A stretch of 5,750 nt of DNA from Desulfobacterales bacterium CG23_combo_of_CG06-09_8_20_14_all_51_8 (GTDB lineage Bacteria > Desulfobacterota > Desulfobacteria > Desulfobacterales > Desulfosalsimonadaceae). The notes beneath the pieces were generated by a model. That model was not told where the DNA came from, did no database searches, and worked only from the letters and a program-made list of their open reading frames with translations. The translations under genes were made by a program, and so were the position numbers. Location of the stretch: assembly GCA_002772195.1 (NCBI GenBank), contig PCSG01000304.1, positions 4,076 through 9,825 on the forward strand, given 5' to 3'. Below, piece after piece: positions 1 through 5,418 of the stretch (position 1 is the stretch's first letter; each line of letters starts with the position of its first letter).

Positions 1-1
1 C

Positions 2-952
2 GTGGTGTGTTTTCCGTTTTACTGTATCTGCATGACCAATAATGATGAACTCATCGAAAAGTTTGTGAAACCCTTTTGCGACTGCACGGACGGAAGCATG
101 CGGGGATGCTGGGCCATCACCGAGCCCGAGCATGGGTCGGATGTGATCGCGGTCGGCGAAGAGTATTTTAGTTCACCCAGCATGAAAGGCAATGTACGGG
201 CAAAACTGGATGGTGATGAATGGGTGCTGAACGGTCAGAAATCCGCATGGGTTTCCGGTGGCACGATCGCTACCCATGCCATGCTTCACCTTCAGATTGA
301 TCCGTCAAAAGGGTTCGCAGGCAACGGTGTCTGCATCGTTCCGCTGGACCTTCCGGGCGTCTCCAAAGGAAAGCCGCTAGAAAAGATCGGTCAAAGAGAT
401 TTGAACCAGGGAGAAATCTATTTTGATGATGTTCGGATTCCCAAAGACTATATGTTTGTGGATCCAGATTTTTATGTGCCGATTTTGGATATGATTCTGG
501 CTTCTGCCAATCTGTGCATGGCTTCCTGGTCTGTCGGCCTGTCGAGGGCCGCATTTGACGAAGCCTTGAATTATACCAAGGAAAGGGTTCAGGGAGGTCG
601 TCCACTGATTGAGCATTATACAACTAAGCAGCGGATTTTCGACATGTTCGCAAGGATTGAGACCGGCCGAGCCATCGCCCGGGCGGGCATGAACCTGAAC
701 CTGAACATTTCTCCGCCGTTTGTCGAGTATTCCCTGGTCGCAAAAACCCAGTGTACGGAGATGGCATTTAGAAATACGCATGAGGCCATTCAACTTTTAG
801 GGGGGAACGGCCTCACCCGGGAATATTTGCCGGAAAAGCTGTTCAGGGACGCCAGATCAACGCTGATAGAGGACGGAAATAACGAGACCCTGTCCCGCCA
901 TGGCGGACATATCCTGATGGAAACCTATCCCAGGGCTCCGCTCGATTTTTAA
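2..952 (+). CDS. Acyl-CoA dehydrogenase family protein, 5'-partial (cut by left window edge)
   Basis: This is a flavin enzyme of the acyl-CoA dehydrogenase family, expected to oxidise an acyl-CoA at the alpha-beta bond and pass electrons to ETF in the cytoplasm. Residues are counted from the first complete codon at base 2. The FAD/substrate middle-domain signature ITEPEHGSD lies at about 39-47, then NGQKSAWVSGG at 78-87, GQRDLNQGEIYFDDVRIP at 130-147, and the C-terminal helical domain with QLLGGNGLTREY at 264-275 and FRDAR at 281-285. Complete members are about 380-400 residues with the TEP motif near 125-135, so roughly 85-95 N-terminal residues lie outside the window and the GTG at base 2 is not the real start. 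At the usual catalytic-base site the sequence is IEDGNNE (289-295), so Asp291 aligns with the family Glu. The partial N-terminal stretch is unusually cysteine-rich (C3, C8, C10, C26, C28, C36). The family is secure, the substrate unknown. Confidence 0.93.
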   Translation: MVCFPFYCICMTNNDELIEKFVKPFCDCTDGSMRGCWAITEPEHGSDVIAVGEEYFSSPSMKGNVRAKLDGDEWVLNGQKSAWVSGGTIATHAMLHLQIDPSKGFAGNGVCIVPLDLPGVSKGKPLEKIGQRDLNQGEIYFDDVRIPKDYMFVDPDFYVPILDMILASANLCMASWSVGLSRAAFDEALNYTKERVQGGRPLIEHYTTKQRIFDMFARIETGRAIARAGMNLNLNISPPFVEYSLVAKTQCTEMAFRNTHEAIQLLGGNGLTREYLPEKLFRDARSTLIEDGNNETLSRHGGHILMETYPRAPLDF

Positions 953-1016
953 CTCAAATAACCGATGTCCGGATGGATATATTTAGTCGGATTTCATTTA
1001 AATCGAGGAGTAAAAA

Positions 1017-1802
1017 ATGACAAGAATCCATATCGATGAATGGCCGCCCTATTCGCCGGCGGATCAGGCGAAAAAAGACAATGTGCTGATAGCGGCGAAA
1101 CTGATGGTCAATGCTGCATTAACCGCCCCTTCTACCGGTGGGGTACCCGGTCAAGAGGCGGAAATCGCATACGGCCAGAAGGAACTGGAACTGATCGCCC
1201 GGGAGATGGAACGTCTGGCCCATGAACAAGTCATAGAACGGTTGAAAAAGCCGTTTCTATATGAAGCCGTTATGGTTCGGGAAAGTGATGCAGTTGTTTT
1301 TCTGGGAAATAAGCGCGCCCATGAAACCCCTATGGATGTAGGGTGCGGTTTGTGCGGCGGGGAGCCAAACTGCTCTTTTGTGTATGAGCGCTTGAATCAC
1401 TATAACGGCCTTATCGACGCCACGGACAGACGGCGGGAAACAGCTATCAGGGGACCGGTCTGTGTCATCAGGGCGCATGACCTCGGATATGCCATCGGGT
1501 CTGCATTGTGGGTTGCCGGTAATAATTTTATTGACGCCAAATCCTGCTATTCGGTTGGGCTGGCCGGAAGGAACCTGGATTTCTGCATGAACTCCGAGAT
1601 TGTGGTCGGCATTCTCCTGGGTGTGGCGTCCAAGAACCCTTATGCGGATACGCCACCGAATTATCATCTCACCAATCTGGCCAAACAGGTGGATGCTGTC
1701 AGAAAAATCACCACGATTACCCGACAAATACCGAATCATCCCTATCATACGTTTGATCCGGCAAAGAAAAAGAAAACCGATAATACCGGAAAGGAGGAAT
1801 AA
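1017..1802 (+). CDS. DUF2148 (ferredoxin-domain-like) protein, subunit A of a tandem pair
   Basis: This 261-residue soluble protein has no signal peptide or membrane segment. I recognise it as the DUF2148 family, a family of unknown function annotated as containing a ferredoxin-type domain. The N-terminal part holds a conserved APSTGGVPG segment (37-45). The core has DVGCGLCGGEPNC, giving Cys110, Cys113 and Cys119 (CX2CX5C), then GPVC (Cys149), Cys177 and Cys190, enough ligands for a [4Fe-4S] cluster. A strongly conserved C-terminal block follows (RAHDLGYAIGSALWVAG, 152-168). The lysine-rich tail (250-261) looks disordered. ATG1017 is supported by AGGAG at 1006-1010 with a 6-base spacer. It lies 64 bp after the acyl-CoA dehydrogenase gene and 2 bp before a second gene of the same family, so it is probably co-transcribed with both. 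Family assignment is from memory of the motifs; the Fe-S role is inferred and the function is not known. Confidence 0.88.
   Translation: MTRIHIDEWPPYSPADQAKKDNVLIAAKLMVNAALTAPSTGGVPGQEAEIAYGQKELELIAREMERLAHEQVIERLKKPFLYEAVMVRESDAVVFLGNKRAHETPMDVGCGLCGGEPNCSFVYERLNHYNGLIDATDRRRETAIRGPVCVIRAHDLGYAIGSALWVAGNNFIDAKSCYSVGLAGRNLDFCMNSEIVVGILLGVASKNPYADTPPNYHLTNLAKQVDAVRKITTITRQIPNHPYHTFDPAKKKKTDNTGKEE
1791..1797 (+). promoter_or_regulatory. Strong ribosome binding site for the second DUF2148 gene
   Basis: AAGGAGG lies 7 bases before ATG1805 and inside the last codons of the preceding gene, whose TAA is at 1800-1802. This near-perfect Shine-Dalgarno placed in the upstream coding region points to translational coupling and comparable output of the two proteins. 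Confidence 0.85.
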
Positions 1803-1804
1803 CC

Positions 1805-2635
1805 ATGGCCGTATATAATGGACAGAAAGCGGTTCAGGGGCACCTTCTGGATGTCGCAAAGGCCTGCGCTCTGGCGGCGGGAAGAGCGCCGGCAGTCTCC
1901 CATCGCCTTGAGATAATGACGGAAATTCTTACCGACGAGGATATCCACCCGATCATTGATGTACTGGCGACATTGGGAGAAAACTCCGCATTTCAGCTTC
2001 ATGACGCGGTTGCGTTAAAGGCACTTGCAGATAGCGGAAAATTGCCGCCCATATTACTTATCGGCGCGGACCTGACCAAGCCGGCCCTGTGGGATTGCGG
2101 CGCCTGCGGATTTAAAACATGCGGCGAGTATTTGAAATATACCAGCCGCAACAAAGGGGTCGGGGTCGGCTGTTATGGGCCCAGTTGTGTGTGGAAGGCC
2201 ATCGATTTCGGCACAGCCTGCGACTTTGCGTGTGCCTGCGCTGCCCAGCACCGGGTGGAAGCCCGGATCATGTTCAGCATTGGGGCCATCGCCATGCTTC
2301 TGGGGCACCTGGACGAAGCGTCGATGGTTCTGGGGTTGCCTGTCGGGCCTTCAGGAAAAAACTTGTGGTTTGACCGGGAAGCCTGGAAAGACACGCTGAG
2401 TTTTGAACAGAAAATGATGACCCAGATGGCCGGCGGTCCAACGCTTTCGATGGCATTCTCCGGCGGCGGCAACCCAATCCTTAAATCAAAACCGCGCTGG
2501 TGGGAAGATCCGACTTTCTTGAAGGTGGAGCAGGATGCGACGTTTGTTGAAAAAGATGTAAATTGCCAGGCCAAAGCCTACGAAAAAATCATGAGATACA
2601 GGGGTGTTTTCGGGGATGAGGATATTCCTGAATAA
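1805..2635 (+). CDS. DUF2148-like Fe-S protein, subunit B of a tandem pair
   Basis: This 276-residue soluble protein is related to the gene just upstream. The two align almost without gaps over the C-terminal half: GPxCV, an A-x-D-x-G block, a hydrophobic S-[VI]-G segment, V-x-G and a final K-N-x-x-x-D. Its cluster motif is DCGACGFKTC (97-106) followed by Cys123, giving Cys98, Cys101, Cys106 and Cys123 spaced CX2CX4CX16C. That is the spacing of the Fes-type [4Fe-4S] domain of corrinoid Fe-S proteins and RnfB. Cys128, Cys139, Cys143 and Cys145 (the last three CX3CXC) could hold a second cluster or other metal site. After residue 200 there is an extension absent from subunit A, with a glycine-rich FSGGGNP segment (218-224). 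It starts 2 bp after subunit A, so a heteromeric Fe-S protein is a natural inference. Function is unknown; electron transfer to a CoA-ester enzyme is one possibility. Confidence 0.83.
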   Translation: MAVYNGQKAVQGHLLDVAKACALAAGRAPAVSHRLEIMTEILTDEDIHPIIDVLATLGENSAFQLHDAVALKALADSGKLPPILLIGADLTKPALWDCGACGFKTCGEYLKYTSRNKGVGVGCYGPSCVWKAIDFGTACDFACACAAQHRVEARIMFSIGAIAMLLGHLDEASMVLGLPVGPSGKNLWFDREAWKDTLSFEQKMMTQMAGGPTLSMAFSGGGNPILKSKPRWWEDPTFLKVEQDATFVEKDVNCQAKAYEKIMRYRGVFGDEDIPE

Positions 2636-2636
2636 C

Positions 2637-2676
2637 CCCCATGCCCGACCGGGCACAACGAACAATGAAAATGGGG
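2637..2676 (+). other. Nested hairpin in the gap after the DUF2148 genes
   Basis: An inner stem TGCCCG (2642-2647) pairs with CGGGCA (2650-2655), in practice 5 bp with a GACC tetraloop. An outer stem CCCCA (2637-2641) pairs with TGGGG (2672-2676). It starts directly after the TAA of the DUF2148-B gene. No T-run follows the stem (the next bases are CCACATAACC), so it is not a canonical intrinsic terminator. It could stabilise or process the 3' end of the upstream message. Confidence 0.35.
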
Positions 2677-2688
2677 CCACATAACCGA

Positions 2689-2716
2689 TTGAATTAAATA
2701 TTTAATTTTCTATTTT
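2689..2716 (+). promoter_or_regulatory. Candidate sigma-70-type promoter for the ligase operon
   Basis: TTGAAT (2689-2694) and TATTTT (2711-2716) are separated by 16 bases and lie about 50 bp before the ligase start, in an A/T-rich stretch that contrasts with the neighbouring genes. Both hexamers are imperfect matches to the consensus. If real, the ligase, thiolase and crotonase could be transcribed separately from the dehydrogenase and DUF2148 genes. Confidence 0.3.
2692..2707. repeat. Perfect 16-bp A/T palindrome, possible operator
   Basis: AATTAAAT (2692-2699) is followed directly by its reverse complement ATTTAATT (2700-2707). It lies 58 bp before the ligase ATG in the only long intergenic region and overlaps the candidate -35 element and spacer. 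That is where a dimeric repressor such as a TetR- or MarR-family acyl-CoA sensor would act. The palindrome is seen directly; the regulatory role is inference, and A/T palindromes arise easily in A/T-rich gaps. Confidence 0.4.
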
Positions 2717-2755
2717 CATATAAACCTAAATACAAATTAAAATCCAAATCATATT

Positions 2756-2759
2756 GAGG
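2756..2759 (+). promoter_or_regulatory. Ribosome binding site that sets the ligase start
   Basis: GAGG lies 6 bases before ATG2766. It overlaps the alternative in-frame TTG at 2754, which has no Shine-Dalgarno of its own, so ATG2766 is the preferred start. Confidence 0.65.
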
Positions 2760-2765
2760 CTATCA

Positions 2766-4127
2766 ATGGATCAAAACAGACCCTACTGGAATATGGACAT
2801 CGAACCGCTCCTGAACACACCGGAGATGGAAAAAATCCAGTTTGTAAAATTAAAAAAAATGTTGAGCCGGCTAAAGGCCAATGCGCCTTTTTACGCCAAA
2901 ATGATTGAAGCCAGTAAATGCGATCCGGATTCTCTCTCCAGCATGGATGAATTCAAGGACAAAATCGGTTTGTTCAACAAGGAAAACCTGCGGACATTGG
3001 TCATGGAATGCAATGGGGATTTTATCAAAGCCCTGGATCAGATCATGCCCATCTCGGTTGACCAGCTTGATTATATTGCCACAACCACCGGGACAACGGG
3101 CATACCGACGCCTTACCCCATGACCAATTTTGACATCAACAATATCTGGGGGGAAGTCATGGTCAGGGGCGGCTGGCGGGCGGGCATCCGGCCCCAGGAC
3201 CGGGTGCTGTTCTGCTTTGCGCTCTCCATGGTGATTGCCGGGATTCCCACCATGATGGGTATGCAGAAAATGGGGACCACCATGATTCCGGTGGGTGCGG
3301 AAGCCAAAAGTGAACGGATACTGCTCATGCAGAGCCTTTTTAAGGGAAACGTCTATGTGGGAACGCCTTCCCTGGCGGAGTACCTCATCGAACAGTCGCC
3401 GAAATTATTAAATAAAACTGTTGCTGAGCTGGGGTTTAAAGCACTGTTGTGCGGGGGGGAACCGGGCGCGGGCATACCGGCGGTCAAAGCCAAAATTGAA
3501 GGGGCTTACGGGTGCCGGATATTTGACGCCGGCGCCGGATTCGGCTGCTCCTGTGACCATGAGGAATATCAGGGAATGCACTGGCTGGGAGACGATCTTG
3601 CCTATTACGAACTGGTGGACCCGAAAACCAAAGCCCCGATTCCCATGGAAAACGGCGCCAAAGGCGAGGCGGTGTTTACTTCCCTGGAAGGCGATGGCTG
3701 GATCATGGTCCGCCAGAGCATGGGCGACATCCATCAGGTGTTTACCGACCCCTGTCCCTGCGGCCGTTCCGGATTCCGGTACAAGGTCGTCGGCCGGTCG
3801 GATGATATGCTCAAAGTCAAGGGCGTGATGGTTTATCCCAGCCATATCAAGGGTGTCATCAACGAATTTGTCCCGCGGGTCACCGGTGAAATGCGGATTA
3901 TCTTAGATGAAAAGCCCCCGAGGGTGGTGCCGCCGCTAAAGATTCGGGTGGAACATGCCAAAGGACTTTCCGAGGAGCAGATCAATGCCTTAGGTCATGA
4001 GATTTCAGAGACCATGAGCAAAAAGCTCAAAATCAGCCCGTCCATTATCTGGGCAGAACCCGGAAGCCTGGAGCGGAGCCACTATAAAGGTCAGACCTTT
4101 GAGAAAACTTATGAGGATAAGAAATAG
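2766..4127 (+). CDS. Phenylacetate-CoA-ligase-like (PaaK family) acyl-CoA synthetase
   Basis: This 453-residue adenylate-forming enzyme is expected to convert a carboxylic acid, ATP and CoA to the acyl-CoA, AMP and PPi in the cytoplasm. Length and motif order fit the PaaK branch: the N-terminal helix region with a KANAPFY-type segment (38-43), the ATP loop ATTTGTTGIP (105-114), LLCGGEPGAG (227-236), GDDLAYYELVDP (275-286), MGDI with Asp321, the CPCGR motif (330-334), the hinge GRSDDMLKVKGVMVYP (343-358), and Lys441 near the C-terminus as the likely catalytic lysine. The region where PaaK enzymes normally carry Y-G-x-T-E reads DAGAGFGCSCDHEE (254-267) and is shorter than I expect, so substrate or metal use may differ. 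An in-frame TTG at 2754 would add four residues, but ATG2766 has GAGG at a 6-base spacing. The next gene begins on or just after its stop codon, implying one transcript. Aromatic acids are likely substrates by family, but this is not shown. Confidence 0.88.
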   Translation: MDQNRPYWNMDIEPLLNTPEMEKIQFVKLKKMLSRLKANAPFYAKMIEASKCDPDSLSSMDEFKDKIGLFNKENLRTLVMECNGDFIKALDQIMPISVDQLDYIATTTGTTGIPTPYPMTNFDINNIWGEVMVRGGWRAGIRPQDRVLFCFALSMVIAGIPTMMGMQKMGTTMIPVGAEAKSERILLMQSLFKGNVYVGTPSLAEYLIEQSPKLLNKTVAELGFKALLCGGEPGAGIPAVKAKIEGAYGCRIFDAGAGFGCSCDHEEYQGMHWLGDDLAYYELVDPKTKAPIPMENGAKGEAVFTSLEGDGWIMVRQSMGDIHQVFTDPCPCGRSGFRYKVVGRSDDMLKVKGVMVYPSHIKGVINEFVPRVTGEMRIILDEKPPRVVPPLKIRVEHAKGLSEEQINALGHEISETMSKKLKISPSIIWAEPGSLERSHYKGQTFEKTYEDKK

Positions 4128-4130
4128 GTG
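4126..4130 (+). promoter_or_regulatory. Ribosome binding site overlapping the ligase stop codon
   Basis: AGGTG overlaps the ligase TAG (4125-4127) and lies 6 bases before ATG4137. A GTG at 4128, immediately after the stop, is the alternative start, with GAGGAT at 4113-4118 about 9 bases upstream. The ATG is preferred because thiolases of this type usually begin close to the first beta strand (here REVYVVGVG). Confidence 0.55.
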
Positions 4131-4136
4131 AAAAAA

Positions 4137-5390
4137 ATGAGAGAAGTGTATGTTGTCGGCGTCGGCATGACGCGGTTTGCCAAATATCTGGACCGTAATA
4201 TGAAGAGTCTAGCGAAGGAAGCCTTGGATAAAACCCTTGCCGATGCCGGCATCGGCAAGGAGAAAATTGAAGCGGTCTATTTCTCAAATTCCAACTGGGG
4301 ATACCAGTCGGATCAGCACTGCATCCGGGGCCAGGTGGCCTTACGGCCCGAGGGCGTCGAGGGAATCCCCATCTATAATGTGGAAAACGCCTGCGCCGGG
4401 GGGGCGACAGCGTTTCATTTAGGCTGGATGGGCGTTGGCTCCGGTCTTTACGATTGCGTTTTGGCCCTTGGGGCTGAAAAAATGTATGACGAAGATAAAG
4501 TCAAAATGTTCCGTGCATTCTTTGCCGGTTTTGACATCGAAAATATGGAGGCCCATCTGAAAATGCTTGAAAACTTAAGCAAAAGCGTTGGGGCCGGCAA
4601 CCCGGTGGATAAAAACACTGAAGGGGCTGGAAAAAACCGGAGTGCCTTTATGGACATGTATTCCTCGTTTACACGGTATCACATGGATAAATATGGCACC
4701 ACCCAGCGTCAGCTCGCGGTGATCGCCTCCAAAAATCATTATCACAGCACCATGAACCCCAATGCGCAGTTTCAAAAGGATATGAGCGTGGACGAAATTC
4801 TGGCCGGACGCCTTGTTAGCTGGCCGCTCACGGTCCCCATGTGCGCGCCGGTGGGTGACGGAAGCGCCGGAGCGGTCTTGTGTTCCGCTGATTTCTTGAA
4901 AAAACTCAATTCCCCGCGTCCGGTCAGTATCCGGGCATCCGTTCTGGGGTCCGGGACGAACCGCCCCATTGATCAGGAAACTTTAGATATTGCCTGTCGG
5001 GTGTCCCGCAAAGCCTATGATATGGCCGGTGTGGGACCGGAAGATATCCATGTGGCCGAAGTCCATGATGCGACATCCTATGGAGAACTGCATCAAAGCG
5101 AGGCCCTGGGATTTTGTCCCATGGGCGAAGGCGGGCCATTTGCCGAATCCGGGGCCACGAAACTGGGCGGTAAAATGCCGATCAACCCTTCCGGCGGACT
5201 GGAGTCCCGCGGTCATCCCATCGGTGCCTCCGGCCTGGGGCAGATTCATGAGTTGGTGACCCAATTAAGACACGAAGCCGGTCCCCGGCAGGTGGAAAAC
5301 TGCCGGCTGGCCCTGGCGGAAAACGGGGGCGGCAATCTCGCCTATGAAGAAGCAGCCATGGGGATACACATTCTGGAACGGGTCGCGTAA
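4137..5390 (+). CDS. Thiolase, SCP-x / acetyl-CoA acetyltransferase-like type
   Basis: This 417-residue thiolase-fold enzyme is expected to cleave a beta-ketoacyl-CoA with CoA, or catalyse the reverse condensation. The nucleophile is Cys86 in VENACAGGA (82-90). The histidines are His310 in AEVHDA (307-312) and His360 in NPSGGLESRGHPIGASG (350-366). The second catalytic Cys near the C-terminus of classical thiolases is replaced by LAENGGGN (393-400), as in the SCP-x branch. That branch includes the BbsB subunit of benzylsuccinate-pathway thiolase. Many such thiolases need a small DUF35 (Zn-ribbon/OB) partner, but none is encoded in this window. ATG4137 is preferred; GTG4128 would add three residues. 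The gene is translationally linked to the ligase before it and followed after 28 bp by a crotonase gene. A perfect 26-bp palindrome lies in codons 33-42. The substrate is unknown; family confidence is high. Confidence 0.9.
   Translation: MREVYVVGVGMTRFAKYLDRNMKSLAKEALDKTLADAGIGKEKIEAVYFSNSNWGYQSDQHCIRGQVALRPEGVEGIPIYNVENACAGGATAFHLGWMGVGSGLYDCVLALGAEKMYDEDKVKMFRAFFAGFDIENMEAHLKMLENLSKSVGAGNPVDKNTEGAGKNRSAFMDMYSSFTRYHMDKYGTTQRQLAVIASKNHYHSTMNPNAQFQKDMSVDEILAGRLVSWPLTVPMCAPVGDGSAGAVLCSADFLKKLNSPRPVSIRASVLGSGTNRPIDQETLDIACRVSRKAYDMAGVGPEDIHVAEVHDATSYGELHQSEALGFCPMGEGGPFAESGATKLGGKMPINPSGGLESRGHPIGASGLGQIHELVTQLRHEAGPRQVENCRLALAENGGGNLAYEEAAMGIHILERVA
4235..4260. repeat. Perfect 26-bp palindrome inside the thiolase gene
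   Basis: CCTTGCCGATGCC (4235-4247) is followed with no spacer by its exact reverse complement (4248-4260). It encodes the TLADAGIGKE segment of the thiolase, with the axis between Ala37 and Gly38. In mRNA it could fold into an 11-bp stem with a 4-base loop about 100 bases after the start codon. The symmetry is seen directly, and any function is unproven. Confidence 0.9.
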
Positions 5391-5418
5391 TCGAACCTTC
5401 AGCCAGGGAAAGTGGCAT

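Noticed and set aside
1257..1859. 200-codon open frame on the minus strand with a hydrophobic, membrane-like N-terminus
   Set aside because: It lies antisense to the conserved DUF2148-A gene, whose motifs explain the codon pattern; the protein resembles no family I recognise.
2754..2765. Upstream TTG start for the ligase adding four residues
   Set aside because: The GAGG at 2756-2759 overlaps this codon and is correctly spaced for ATG2766.
3529..3538. 10-bp palindrome CCGGCGCCGG in the ligase gene
   Set aside because: It is short, made of GCC/GGC codons for Ala and Gly, and likely to be chance.
5285..5306. 7-bp inverted repeat CCGGCAG / CTGCCGG with an 8-base loop
   Set aside because: It lies inside the thiolase gene about 85 bp before the stop, with no T-run after it, and short stems of this size are common in such sequence.
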